NCBI RefSeq assembly: GCF_037975245.1
Contig: NC_092574.1
Span: 2,203,001-2,267,000 of the forward strand
Length of the DNA stretch: 64,000 nt
Reading direction: 5' to 3'
From: Apostichopus japonicus
Taxonomy: Eukaryota > Echinodermata > Holothuroidea > Aspidochirotida > Stichopodidae
Shown here: positions 50,633 through 64,000 of the stretch, piece after piece
How the letters are laid out: each line of letters begins with the position of its first letter
Numbering within the stretch: position 1 is the first letter of the stretch
Program-made: the position numbers and the translations under genes
The notes under the pieces: model-generated
Databases searched by the model: none
What the model was told of the DNA's origin: nothing
The model's input: the letters and a program-made list of their open reading frames with translations, nothing else

Positions 50633-53600
50633 GGCTAACTTCACAGACAGACATACATGCATACAGACAACTTCAGATAATGTAAAATATCACTAACCGT
50701 AATCACGTTATGTTTACGATGTCTTGAAATGTCGTCCTTTTCTTCTCTGCAACCCCGGGCCGTCATTGTAGTCGTTCGAACAACTAAATTAAGGCGAGGA
50801 ACGACGTCAAGATATATCCAACGTCTAGACCACACTGCTTGCAACGAAGAGAGAACTGCCCAGTACAGTACGTGTTGATATGGACGCCTACAAAATGACA
50901 ACAAATATTTTCCATTGAAAATCCACTGTGTGTGACGGTATAGTAAACACTCGTATATAGATCAACGCACACGCACGCACGGAGGTATTATGTACGTACC
51001 GCATGCAATGCAGACAAATATTTCGGAGCGCGCGCTTCTGATTTTGTGCTGAATATTCTTGTGAGCGCTCTTGTATAACTGTTTGCATGTGCGCACGGAC
51101 AAGATAGACGTCAGATTATCACGCTGTAGCTACTAAACCTTTACTTGCATGTGTACAGCAGTAGACTACTGTGATGGTTGCATGCGGCAGTTTAATTGTG
51201 TGTGCACAATATGTCAGCATTGTACGGTGGCTTAATAAGGACATAGGAAAGAAAAACAGTGTCCCCAAATCTCACAATGTTGTCTTTTTATCTCAAAATA
51301 TTGCCTCTTTTTTTTCCCCCTTTAAAATTTGGACTTTAAAAGATCCATCGGGAGCTTTCTATTTTATAGCTGTTGTAAGTGTCATACCAGAAGTAATCGT
51401 TCCATTATCTTACACACTATAAGTCCGTCACGTTTTGGGTCCGCTAAAGTATAGCTAGAAGTTGTCAACTGACATATCAGACCCCCCCCCCCATTCCCCC
51501 GTTGATATCTGAGGGCTTGGCCTGTCAGGGTGCATGCGCATTTCTATATCATGACGCAGTTTAGACTTTGGGCTAGAAGAGGAGCAAGTTAAGCACACTG
51601 AACCGTCTGCTCGCACGGAGAAACATATCCAGATTTAAACACAGAATTTATGAAATGCTCTGTGTCACCTCCAATCCTCCTTATTTGCACATCATCTCTA
51701 CTTTGATTTATGTGCTTCCACATCAAGGCATTCAAAACGATCGTGGTGACTGGAAATATGCCAAAACAAGCACTGCGTTAAGTCATTTTACGTCTTGTGT
51801 GTGCTTTTAATTTACTTGTCTTTTCGTGTGTTTTTTTGTTGTTTTTTTTTCGTGTTTTTGTTTTTTTGTTTTTCGTGTTTCTTCTTTCACGGTTAAACTT
51901 TTGTGCGAATGTACAATACTCCAATTGGGGCACGGTATGCATTCATATCACATTGTTTTGGAACAATCTGGAACTGGAAGTATTATTTCGACCCAAGAAT
52001 CACCAGGCTGGCGTGGTGGCCTGAACGGTTGGAAGACAGCACTGCGCGTCGGTGTTTGTTGTCAGGCTGTGTGAATCGCGCCGATCGGATGACAGACACT
52101 GCTTTGTTTATAATGGCATCGCCAAGGTGGAATTTTTACACGGGCCTAGGATCCCAATTCCGTATCCTCCCTTAGTTCGCAAAAGCATCCGGGAGATTAC
52201 GTTTAGAGTCCGGCCTTCGGGCCAGAAGTGGGCTAGCTGACTTGCAATGGAGGGCTCACGTCGATTCGGACTGGGTTGATGTTCAACGTTCAGTGAAACC
52301 ATGGCCTCGATGAGGCGTAATCTCTTGTTAATTTTAGCTTTCTGTCTTCAATTTTATAATACAATAATTCAAATTAATTATTGACATTTTGCATTCATCT
52401 TTTTCTCGCTAAGTAATCACAATTTATTTAAGATTATATTGATGCTCATGTCTGCCTAGGTTCGATTCCACGCCGAAGCACTATTTTATATAATTTTTTT
52501 TTTTTTTTTTTTTTTTTGGGGGGGGGGTTGTTGTTAATATCTGCATGTACATGCATGGTGTTTTAAATTTGTTTTGCTTTGTTTGTTTGTCTGTCTGTTT
52601 TTGTTTTTTTTTAGGGGGGGTGGGGGTTGTTTCTATTTGGTATATTGTTTCGCGTAAACGAAGTAGGTCATTGCAATATTTTGCACAACTTGTACTTAGA
52701 AACCAATCGGAACTTAAGACCTGAGTAGTAAATTTGATTTCTGTCTCGCTCGTCGCCTTTCACTGGAAATTTTAATGAAAGTATACATAAGGACGAAAAT
52801 TGTACCTGCAAAAAGAAATGCTTCTTTTGTACAGTGTAAGGCCACCGCGACATCTTTTCTGACAATCTTGATAATATTTGTTCTTCGGGAATGTTGTGTC
52901 ATTACTTAGCCTTTATATTATAAACCGTTAAGTGTGGAAACAGCTATGCTCCTGTTAGAACAACTTCACATTTCTTAAATGCTGATTTACTGAGGCAGGC
53001 GTTTGAAAGACAGTGTGATACAAACAGGTACGGTAACGTTATAAACAATGCCACGAGCTCTCCGTGCATTAACAACGATCGAAACGTGCGGTATTCATGA
53101 CGGTACACAAAGCAGATAATGCGAATACAGCAGACTTAGCCGAGAATTAAACCTAGTAGCGCGGAGGATTTAATTATGACATACTAGGACTTTCTACCGG
53201 TAAACTTTACTCATTGTCGAATAAATCTATCTAATTTCTACCTTATCTAGCTTTTACTCTGTAGTTAACGTATTATGACCAAAGCAAATATGAAATTCAC
53301 GACAATTCCATGGGACTTGTATATTCATTTAAAATAGCTCCGTTTTGAATCTAAAATTTAACGCTCCATTGCTATGGTAACATCGTGAATAATAGCCCTG
53401 CCGCTAATGGATAGATGACATGTAGAAGATGGCCATCGATGGCGCTCTCAACTTCTCGTGCCACGTCTGGCACCTACAAGAAGTAACCGACATATTACTG
53501 GCGCAATCCCGACCGAACGTATTTTAACTCTCCTACAGACTTTTCTACACTGATCCCAGAAAGCATTAAGTGCCGTCAAAATGCCTCAGTTGCTCATAGG

Positions 53601-53708
53601 TACATATCCATGACGTAACACTGTTCTCGTTGTGCATAAAACTGTTGTCAAAAGTAAGGCATATATACTGATAGGCCTAGACTAGGTATACGTTGCAGAC
53701 TATGCATA
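50633..53708 (+). repeat. Array unit U16, 3076 bp
   Basis: C11, T24, G10. A to C at 51000 (gtacgtacagc becomes gtacgtaccgc). Confidence 0.98.
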
Positions 53709-56700
53709 GGCTAACTTCACAGACAGACATACATGCATACAGACAACTTCAGATAATGTAAAATATCACTAACCGTAATCACGTTATGTTTACGATGTCT
53801 TGAAATGTCGTCCTTTTCTTCTCTGCAACCCCGGGCCGTCATTGTAGTCGTTCGAACAACTAAATTAAGGCGAGGAACGACGTCAAGATATATCCAACGT
53901 CTAGACCACACTGCTTGCAACGAAGAGAGAACTGCCCAGTACAGTACGTGTTGATATGGACGCCTACAAAATGACAACAAATATTTTCCATTGAAAATCC
54001 ACTGTGTGTGACGGTATAGTAAACACTCGTATATAGATCAACGCACACGCACGCACGGAGGTATTATGTACGTACAGCATGCAATGCAGACAAATATTTC
54101 GGAGCGCGCGCTTCTGATTTTGTGCTGAATATTCTTGTGAGCGCTCTTGTATAACTGTTTGCATGTGCGCACGGACAAGATAGACGTCAGATTATCACGC
54201 TGTAGCTACTAAACCTTTACTTGCATGTGTACAGCAGTAGACTACTGTGATGGTTGCATGCGGCAGTTTAATTGTGTGTGCACAATATGTCAGCATTGTA
54301 CGGTGGCTTAATAAGGACATAGGAAAGAAAAACAGTGTCCCCAAATCTCACAATGTTGTCTTTTTATCTCAAAATATTGCCTCTTTTTTTTCCCCCTTTA
54401 AAATTTGGACTTTAAAAGATCCATCGGGAGCTTTCTATTTTATAGCTGTTGTAAGTGTCATACCAGAAGTAATCGTTCCATTATCTTACACACTATAAGT
54501 CCGTCACGTTTTGGGTCCGCTAAAGTATAGCTAGAAGTTGTCAACTGACATATCAGACCCCCCCCCCCATTCCCCCGTTGATATCTGAGGGCTTGGCCTG
54601 TCAGGGTGCATGCGCATTTCTATATCATGACGCAGTTTAGACTTTGGGCTAGAAGAGGAGCAAGTTAAGCACACTGAACCGTCTGCTCGCACGGAGAAAC
54701 ATATCCAGATTTAAACACAGAATTTATGAAATGCTCTGTGTCACCTCCAATCCTCCTTATTTGCACATCATCTCTACTTTGATTTATGTGCTTCCACATC
54801 AAGGCATTCAAAACGATCGTGGTGACTGGAAATATGCCAAAACAAGCACTGCGTTAAGTCATTTTACGTCTTGTGTGTGCTTTTAATTTACTTGTCTTTT
54901 CGTGTGTTTTTTTGTTGTTTTTTTTTCGTGTTTTTGTTTTTTTGTTTTTCGTGTTTCTTCTTTCACGGTTAAACTTTTGTGCGAATGTACAATACTCCAA
55001 TTGGGGCACGGTATGCATTCATATCACATTGTTTTGGAACAATCTGGAACTGGAAGTATTATTTCGACCCAAGAATCACCAGGCTGGCGTGGTGGCCTGA
55101 ACGGTTGGAAGACAGCACTGCGCGTCGGTGTTTGTTGTCAGGCTGTGTGAATCGCGCCGATCGGATGACAGACACTGCTTTGTTTATAATGGCATCGCCA
55201 AGGTGGAATTTTTACACGGGCCTAGGATCCCAATTCCGTATCCTCCCTTAGTTCGCAAAAGCATCCGGGAGATTACGTTTAGAGTCCGGCCTTCGGGCCA
55301 GAAGTGGGCTAGCTGACTTGCAATGGAGGGCTCACGTCGATTCGGACTGGGTTGATGTTCAACGTTCAGTGAAACCATGGCCTCGATGAGGCGTAATCTC
55401 TTGTTAATTTTAGCTTTCTGTCTTCAATTTTATAATACAATAATTCAAATTAATTATTGACATTTTGCATTCATCTTTTTCTCGCTAAGTAATCACAATT
55501 TATTTAAGATTATATTGATGCTCATGTCTGCCTAGGTTCGATTCCACGCCGAAGCACTATTTTATATAATTTTTTTTTTTTTTTTTTTTTTTTGGGGGGG
55601 GGGGGTTGTTGTTAATATCTGCATGTACATGCATGGTGTTTTAAATTTGTTTTGCTTTGTTTGTTTGTCTGTCTGTTTTTGTTTTTTTTTAGGGGGGGTG
55701 GGGGTTGTTTCTATTTGGTATATTGTTTCGCGTAAACGAAGTAGGTCATTGCAATATTTTGCACAACTTGTACTTAGAAACCAATCGGAACTTAAGACCT
55801 GAGTAGTAAATTTGATTTCTGTCTCGCTCGTCGCCTTTCACTGGAAATTTTAATGAAAGTATACATAAGGACGAAAATTGTACCTGCAAAAAGAAATGCT
55901 TCTTTTGTACAGTGTAAGGCCACCGCGACATCTTTTCTGACAATCTTGATAATATTTGTTCTTCGGGAATGTTGTGTCATTACTTAGCCTTTATATTATA
56001 AACCGTTAAGTGTGGAAACAGCTATGCTCCTGTTAGAACAACTTCACATTTCTTAAATGCTGATTTACTGAGGCAGGCGTTTGAAAGACAGTGTGATACA
56101 AACAGGTACGGTAACGTTATAAACAATGCCACGAGCTCTCCGTGCATTAACAACGATCGAAACGTGCGGTATTCATGACGGTACACAAAGCAGATAATGC
56201 GAATACAGCAGACTTAGCCGAGAATTAAACCTAGTAGCGCGGAGGATTTAATTATGACATACTAGGACTTTCTACCGGTAAACTTTACTCATTGTCGAAT
56301 AAATCTATCTAATTTCTACCTTATCTAGCTTTTACTCTGTAGTTAACGTATTATGACCAAAGCAAATATGAAATTCACGACAATTCCATGGGACTTGTAT
56401 ATTCATTTAAAATAGCTCCGTTTTGAATCTAAAATTTAACGCTCCATTGCTATGGTAACATCGTGAATAATAGCCCTGCCGCTAATGGATAGATGACATG
56501 TAGAAGATGGCCATCGATGGCGCTCTCAACTTCTCGTGCCACGTCTGGCACCTACAAGAAGTAACCGACATATTACTGGCGCAATCCCGACCGAACGTAT
56601 TTTAACTCTCCTACAGACTTTTCTACACTGATCCCAGAAAGCATTAAGTGCCGTCAAAATGCCTCAGTTGCTCATAGGTACATATCCATGACGTAACACT

Positions 56701-56786
56701 GTTCTCGTTGTGCATAAAACTGTTGTCAAAAGTAAGGCATATATACTGATAGGCCTAGACTAGGTATACGTTGCAGACTATGCATA
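53709..56786 (+). repeat. Array unit U17, 3078 bp
   Basis: C11, T24, G12. No substitution noticed. Confidence 0.98.
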
Positions 56787-59700
56787 GGCTAACTTCACAG
56801 ACAGACATACATGCATACAGACAACTTCAGATAATGTAAAATATCACTAACCGTAATCACGTTATGTTTACGATGTCTTGAAATGTCGTCCTTTTCTTCT
56901 CTGCAACCCCGGGCCGTCATTGTAGTCGTTCGAACAACTAAATTAAGGCGAGGAACGACGTCAAGATATATCCAACGTCTAGACCACACTGCTTGCAACG
57001 AAGAGAGAACTGCCCAGTACAGTACGTGTTGATATGGACGCCTACAAAATGACAACAAATATTTTCCATTGAAAATCCACTGTGTGTGACGGTATAGTAA
57101 ACACTCGTATATAGATCAACGCACACGCACGCACGGAGGTATTATGTACGTACAGCATGCAATGCAGACAAATATTTCGGAGCGCGCGCTTCTGATTTTG
57201 TGCTGAATATTCTTGTGAGCGCTCTTGTATAACTGTTTGCATGTGCGCACGGACAAGATAGACGTCAGATTATCACGCTGTAGCTACTAAACCTTTACTT
57301 GCATGTGTACAGCAGTAGACTACTGTGATGGTTGCATGCGGCAGTTTAATTGTGTGTGCACAATATGTCAGCATTGTACGGTGGCTTAATAAGGACATAG
57401 GAAAGAAAAACAGTGTCCCCAAATCTCACAATGTTGTCTTTTTATCTCAAAATATTGCCTCTTTTTTTTCCCCCTTTAAAATTTGGACTTTAAAAGATCC
57501 ATCGGGAGCTTTCTATTTTATAGCTGTTGTAAGTGTCATACCAGAAGTAATCGTTCCATTATCTTACACACTATAAGTCCGTCACGTTTTGGGTCCGCTA
57601 AAGTATAGCTAGAAGTTGTCAACTGACATATCAGACCCCCCCCCCATTCCCCCGTTGATATCTGAGGGCTTGGCCTGTCAGGGTGCATGCGCATTTCTAT
57701 ATCATGACGCAGTTTAGACTTTGGGCTAGAAGAGGAGCAAGTTAAGCACACTGAACCGTCTGCTCGCACGGAGAAACATATCCAGATTTAAACACAGAAT
57801 TTATGAAATGCTCTGTGTCACCTCCAATCCTCCTTATTTGCACATCATCTCTACTTTGATTTATGTGCTTCCACATCAAGGCATTCAAAACGATCGTGGT
57901 GACTGGAAATATGCCAAAACAAGCACTGCGTTAAGTCATTTTACGTCTTGTGTGTGCTTTTAATTTACTTGTCTTTTCGTGTGTTTTTTTGTTGTTTTTT
58001 TTTCGTGTTTTTGTTTTTTTGTTTTTCGTGTTTCTTCTTTCACGGTTAAACTTTTGTGCGAATGTACAATACTCCAATTGGGGCACGGTATGCATTCATA
58101 TCACATTGTTTTGGAACAATCTGGAACTGGAAGTATTATTTCGACCCAAGAATCACCAGGCTGGCGTGGTGGCCTGAACGGTTGGAAGACAGCACTGCGC
58201 GTCGGTGTTTGTTGTCAGGCTGTGTGAATCGCGCCGATCGGATGACAGACACTGCTTTGTTTATAATGGCATCGCCAAGGTGGAATTTTTACACGGGCCT
58301 AGGATCCCAATTCCGTATCCTCCCTTAGTTCGCAAAAGCATCCGGGAGATTACGTTTAGAGTCCGGCCTTCGGGCCAGAAGTGGGCTAGCTGACTTGCAA
58401 TGGAGGGCTCACGTCGATTCGGACTGGGTTGATGTTCAACGTTCAGTGAAACCATGGCCTCGATGAGGCGTAATCTCTTGTTAATTTTAGCTTTCTGTCT
58501 TCAATTTTATAATACAATAATTCAAATTAATTATTGACATTTTGCATTCATCTTTTTCTCGCTAAGTAATCACAATTTATTTAAGATTATATTGATGCTC
58601 ATGTCTGCCTAGGTTCGATTCCACGCCGAAGCACTATTTTATATAATTTTTTTTTTTTTTTTTTTTTTTTTGGGGGGGGGGGTTGTTGTTAATATCTGCA
58701 TGTACATGCATGGTGTTTTAAATTTGTTTTGCTTTGTTTGTTTGTCTGTCTGTTTTTGTTTTTTTTTAGGGGGGGTGGGGGTTGTTTCTATTTGGTATAT
58801 TGTTTCGCGTAAACGAAGTAGGTCATTGCAATATTTTGCACAACTTGTACTTAGAAACCAATCGGAACTTAAGACCTGAGTAGTAAATTTGATTTCTGTC
58901 TCGCTCGTCGCCTTTCACTGGAAATTTTAATGAAAGTATACATAAGGACGAAAATTGTACCTGCAAAAAGAAATGCTTCTTTTGTACAGTGTAAGGCCAC
59001 CGCGACATCTTTTCTGACAATCTTGATAATATTTGTTCTTCGGGAATGTTGTGTCATTACTTAGCCTTTATATTATAAACCGTTAAGTGTGGAAACAGCT
59101 ATGCTCCTGTTAGAACAACTTCACATTTCTTAAATGCTGATTTACTGAGGCAGGCGTTTGAAAGACAGTGTGATACAAACAGGTACGGTAACGTTATAAA
59201 CAATGCCACGAGCTCTCCGTGCATTAACAACGATCGAAACGTGCGGTATTCATGACGGTACACAAAGCAGATAATGCGAATACAGCAGACTTAGCCGAGA
59301 ATTAAACCTAGTAGCGCGGAGGATTTAATTATGACATACTAGGACTTTCTACCGGTAAACTTTACTCATTGTCGAATAAATCTATCTAATTTCTACCTTA
59401 TCTAGCTTTTACTCTGTAGTTAACGTATTATGACCAAAGCAAATATGAAATTCACGACAATTCCATGGGACTTGTATATTCATTTAAAATAGCTCCGTTT
59501 TGAATCTAAAATTTAACGCTCCATTGCTATGGTAACATCGTGAATAATAGCCCTGCCGCTAATGGATAGATGACATGTAGAAGATGGCCATCGATGGCGC
59601 TCTCAACTTCTCGTGCCACGTCTGGCACCTACAAGAAGTAACCGACATATTACTGGCGCAATCCCGACCGAACGTATTTTAACTCTCCTACAGACTTTTC

Positions 59701-59863
59701 TACACTGATCCCAGAAAGCATTAAGTGCCGTCAAAATGCCTCAGTTGCTCATAGGTACATATCCATGACGTAACACTGTTCTCGTTGTGCATAAAACTGT
59801 TGTCAAAAGTAAGGCATATATACTGATAGGCCTAGACTAGGTATACGTTGCAGACTATGCATA
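56787..59863 (+). repeat. Array unit U18, 3077 bp
   Basis: C10, T25, G11. No substitution noticed. Confidence 0.98.
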
Positions 59864-62800
59864 GGCTAACTTCACAGACAGACATACATGCATACAGACA
59901 ACTTCAGATAATGTAAAATATCACTAACCGTAATCACGTTATGTTTACGATGTCTTGAAATGTCGTCCTTTTCTTCTCTGCAACCCCGGGCCGTCATTGT
60001 AGTCGTTCGAACAACTAAATTAAGGCGAGGAACGACGTCAAGATATATCCAACGTCTAGACCACACTGCTTGCAACGAAGAGAGAACTGCCCAGTACAGT
60101 ACGTGTTGATATGGACGCCTACAAAATGACAACAAATATTTTCCATTGAAAATCCACTGTGTGTGACGGTATAGTAAACACTCGTATATAGATCAACGCA
60201 CACGCACGCACGGAGGTATTATGTACGTACAGCATGCAATGCAGACAAATATTTCGGAGCGCGCGCTTCTGATTTTGTGCTGAATATTCTTGTGAGCGCT
60301 CTTGTATAACTGTTTGCATGTGCGCACGGACAAGATAGACGTCAGATTATCACGCTGTAGCTACTAAACCTTTACTTGCATGTGTACAGCAGTAGACTAC
60401 TGTGATGGTTGCATGCGGCAGTTTAATTGTGTGTGCACAATATGTCAGCATTGTACGGTGGCTTAATAAGGACATAGGAAAGAAAAACAGTGTCCCCAAA
60501 TCTCACAATGTTGTCTTTTTATCTCAAAATATTGCCTCTTTTTTTTCCCCCTTTAAAATTTGGACTTTAAAAGATCCATCGGGAGCTTTCTATTTTATAG
60601 CTGTTGTAAGTGTCATACCAGAAGTAATCGTTCCATTATCTTACACACTATAAGTCCGTCACGTTTTGGGTCCGCTAAAGTATAGCTAGAAGTTGTCAAC
60701 TGACATATCAGACCCCCCCCCCATTCCCCCGTTGATATCTGAGGGCTTGGCCTGTCAGGGTGCATGCGCATTTCTATATCATGACGCAGTTTAGACTTTG
60801 GGCTAGAAGAGGAGCAAGTTAAGCACACTGAACCGTCTGCTCGCACGGAGAAACATATCCAGATTTAAACACAGAATTTATGAAATGCTCTGTGTCACCT
60901 CCAATCCTCCTTATTTGCACATCATCTCTACTTTGATTTATGTGCTTCCACATCAAGGCATTCAAAACGATCGTGGTGACTGGAAATATGCCAAAACAAG
61001 CACTGCGTTAAGTCATTTTACGTCTTGTGTGTGCTTTTAATTTACTTGTCTTTTCGTGTGTTTTTTTGTTGTTTTTTTTTCGTGTTTTTGTTTTTTTGTT
61101 TTTCGTGTTTCTTCTTTCACGGTTAAACTTTTGTGCGAATGTACAATACTCCAATTGGGGCACGGTATGCATTCATATCACATTGTTTTGGAACAATCTG
61201 GAACTGGAAGTATTATTTCGACCCAAGAATCACCAGGCTGGCGTGGTGGCCTGAACGGTTGGAAGACAGCACTGCGCGTCGGTGTTTGTTGTCAGGCTGT
61301 GTGAATCGCGCCGATCGGATGACAGACACTGCTTTGTTTATAATGGCATCGCCAAGGTGGAATTTTTACACGGGCCTAGGATCCCAATTCCGTATCCTCC
61401 CTTAGTTCGCAAAAGCATCCGGGAGATTACGTTTAGAGTCCGGCCTTCGGGCCAGAAGTGGGCTAGCTGACTTGCAATGGAGGGCTCACGTCGATTCGGA
61501 CTGGGTTGATGTTCAACGTTCAGTGAAACCATGGCCTCGATGAGGCGTAATCTCTTGTTAATTTTAGCTTTCTGTCTTCAATTTTATAATACAATAATTC
61601 AAATTAATTATTGACATTTTGCATTCATCTTTTTCTCGCTAAGTAATCACAATTTATTTAAGATTATATTGATGCTCATGTCTGCCTAGGTTCGATTCCA
61701 CGCCGAAGCACTATTTTATATAATTTTTTTTTTTTTTTTTTTTTTTTTGGGGGGGGGTTGTTGTTAATATCTGCATGTACATGCATGGTGTTTTAAATTT
61801 GTTTTGCTTTGTTTGTTTGTCTGTCTGTTTTTGTTTTTTTTTAGGGGGGGTGGGGGTTGTTTCTATTTGGTATATTGTTTCGCGTAAACGAAGTAGGTCA
61901 TTGCAATATTTTGCACAACTTGTACTTAGAAACCAATCGGAACTTAAGACCTGAGTAGTAAATTTGATTTCTGTCTCGCTCGTCGCCTTTCACTGGAAAT
62001 TTTAATGAAAGTATACATAAGGACGAAAATTGTACCTGCAAAAAGAAATGCTTCTTTTGTACAGTGTAAGGCCACCGCGACATCTTTTCTGACAATCTTG
62101 ATAATATTTGTTCTTCGGGAATGTTGTGTCATTACTTAGCCTTTATATTATAAACCGTTAAGTGTGGAAACAGCTATGCTCCTGTTAGAACAACTTCACA
62201 TTTCTTAAATGCTGATTTACTGAGGCAGGCGTTTGAAAGACAGTGTGATACAAACAGGTACGGTAACGTTATAAACAATGCCACGAGCTCTCCGTGCATT
62301 AACAACGATCGAAACGTGCGGTATTCATGACGGTACACAAAGCAGATAATGCGAATACAGCAGACTTAGCCGAGAATTAAACCTAGTAGCGCGGAGGATT
62401 TAATTATGACATACTAGGACTTTCTACCGGTAAACTTTACTCATTGTCGAATAAATCTATCTAATTTCTACCTTATCTAGCTTTTACTCTGTAGTTAACG
62501 TATTATGACCAAAGCAAATATGAAATTCACGACAATTCCATGGGACTTGTATATTCATTTAAAATAGCTCCGTTTTGAATCTAAAATTTAACGCTCCATT
62601 GCTATGGTAACATCGTGAATAATAGCCCTGCCGCTAATGGATAGATGACATGTAGAAGATGGCCATCGATGGCGCTCTCAACTTCTCGTGCCACGTCTGG
62701 CACCTACAAGAAGTAACCGACATATTACTGGCGCAATCCCGACCGAACGTATTTTAACTCTCCTACAGACTTTTCTACACTGATCCCAGAAAGCATTAAG

Positions 62801-62938
62801 TGCCGTCAAAATGCCTCAGTTGCTCATAGGTACATATCCATGACGTAACACTGTTCTCGTTGTGCATAAAACTGTTGTCAAAAGTAAGGCATATATACTG
62901 ATAGGCCTAGACTAGGTATACGTTGCAGACTATGCATA
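59864..62938 (+). repeat. Array unit U19, 3075 bp
   Basis: C10, T25, G9; the shortest G run. No substitution noticed. Confidence 0.98.
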
Positions 62939-64000
62939 GGCTAACTTCACAGACAGACATACATGCATACAGACAACTTCAGATAATGTAAAATATCACT
63001 AACCGTAATCACGTTATGTTTACGATGTCTTGAAATGTCGTCCTTTTCTTCTCTGCAACCCCGGGCCGTCATTGTAGTCGTTCGAACAACTAAATTAAGG
63101 CGAGGAACGACGTCAAGATATATCCAACGTCTAGACCACACTGCTTGCAACGAAGAGAGAACTGCCCAGTACAGTACGTGTTGATATGGACGCCTACAAA
63201 ATGACAACAAATATTTTCCATTGAAAATCCACTGTGTGTGACGGTATAGTAAACACTCGTATATAGATCAACGCACACGCACGCACGGAGGTATTATGTA
63301 CGTACAGCATGCAATGCAGACAAATATTTCGGAGCGCGCGCTTCTGATTTTGTGCTGAATATTCTTGTGAGCGCTCTTGTATAACTGTTTGCATGTGCGC
63401 ACGGACAAGATAGACGTCAGATTATCACGCTGTAGCTACTAAACCTTTACTTGCATGTGTACAGCAGTAGACTACTGTGATGGTTGCATGCGGCAGTTTA
63501 ATTGTGTGTGCACAATATGTCAGCATTGTACGGTGGCTTAATAAGGACATAGGAAAGAAAAACAGTGTCCCCAAATCTCACAATGTTGTCTTTTTATCTC
63601 AAAATATTGCCTCTTTTTTTTCCCCCTTTAAAATTTGGACTTTAAAAGATCCATCGGGAGCTTTCTATTTTATAGCTGTTGTAAGTGTCATACCAGAAGT
63701 AATCGTTCCATTATCTTACACACTATAAGTCCGTCACGTTTTGGGTCCGCTAAAGTATAGCTAGAAGTTGTCAACTGACATATCAGACCCCCCCCCCATT
63801 CCCCCGTTGATATCTGAGGGCTTGGCCTGTCAGGGTGCATGCGCATTTCTATATCATGACGCAGTTTAGACTTTGGGCTAGAAGAGGAGCAAGTTAAGCA
63901 CACTGAACCGTCTGCTCGCACGGAGAAACATATCCAGATTTAAACACAGAATTTATGAAATGCTCTGTGTCACCTCCAATCCTCCTTATTTGCACATCAT
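62939..64000 (+). repeat. Array unit U20 (partial; cut by the window end)
   Basis: First 1062 bp of a unit, with C10. It ends inside the block after the poly-C tract, so the array continues beyond the window. Confidence 0.97.

Larger units (their letters stand above)
1..64000 (+). repeat. Head-to-tail tandem array of a ~3.08 kb unit
   Basis: The same sequence recurs about 20 times in one orientation. A marker GTG at the same unit position lies at 201, 8079, 11157, 14236, 17311, 20390 and so on to 63477, spaced 3075-3082 bp except across the insertion at 2745-7538. Subtracting three homopolymer tracts leaves 3031 nt in 15 of 18 complete units and 3030 nt in U4, U7 and U12, where a single-base deletion is visible. 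Neither end of the array is in the window. No ORF in the unit exceeds about 90 codons, and none shows a domain I recognise. Short ORFs recur only because the DNA recurs. Such arrays may be satellite DNA or clusters of RNA genes; the sequence does not decide between them. Confidence 0.99.

Noticed and set aside
1-64000. CRISPR array
   Set aside because: The repeats are contiguous 3 kb units without short repeats and spacers, in evidently eukaryotic DNA.

Overview
The window is eukaryotic, non-coding repetitive DNA. It is a head-to-tail tandem array of a unit of about 3.08 kb, one copy of which is interrupted by a 4.8 kb DNA transposon. I infer a metazoan, probably a marine invertebrate. The reasons are the array, the AT-rich sequence with long homopolymers, GT-AG exon-like segments, and an animal-style cut-and-paste element. 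The species cannot be named from the sequence. There are no bacterial operons, rRNA genes, CRISPR arrays or long ORFs; nothing in the unit is open beyond about 90 codons.

Layout. Taking the transposon target site as the unit boundary, the copies are U1 (1-2744, left end outside the window), the insertion (2745-7538, with its duplicated TA at 7539-7540), eighteen complete copies U2-U19 (7541-62938), and the start of U20 (62939-64000). All copies share one orientation. Complete units are 3075-3082 bp. If three homopolymer tracts (C9-13, T23-27 and the adjoining G9-16) are subtracted, 15 of the 18 complete units are exactly 3031 nt and the other three are 3030 nt, each explained by one single-base indel. 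Outside poly-T tracts I found only three substitutions (14656, 40685, 51000). The array is therefore either very recently amplified, strongly homogenised, or partly an assembly product.

Unit content (described on U2). There is no recognisable gene. Landmarks are an 11-bp hairpin, a long T/GT-rich tract, a more GC-rich block of about 400 bp holding a potential structured RNA (a 12-bp closing stem around three hairpins, one with a cUUCGg tetraloop), a tRNA-type B box followed by a T-run, the T/G tract, a 14-bp palindrome, and a small cluster of X-box-like and YY1-like motifs with two inverted repeats near the unit end. Whether the unit is a satellite or a tandem non-coding RNA locus is open.

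Insertion. The 4794-bp element has CACTGAAAA terminal inverted repeats and a TA target duplication. Subterminal clusters contain about 20 (left) and 12 (right) copies of TTAGTCGG-like motifs in both orientations, as in CACTA/EnSpm-related elements. Inside are a large fold-back structure with a 143-150 bp minisatellite in its loop, and minus-strand exon-like segments with good splice sites and a poly(A) signal. These look like a small split gene, possibly captured and probably decayed, with the fold-back inside its last intron. No transposase is visible, so the element is probably non-autonomous.
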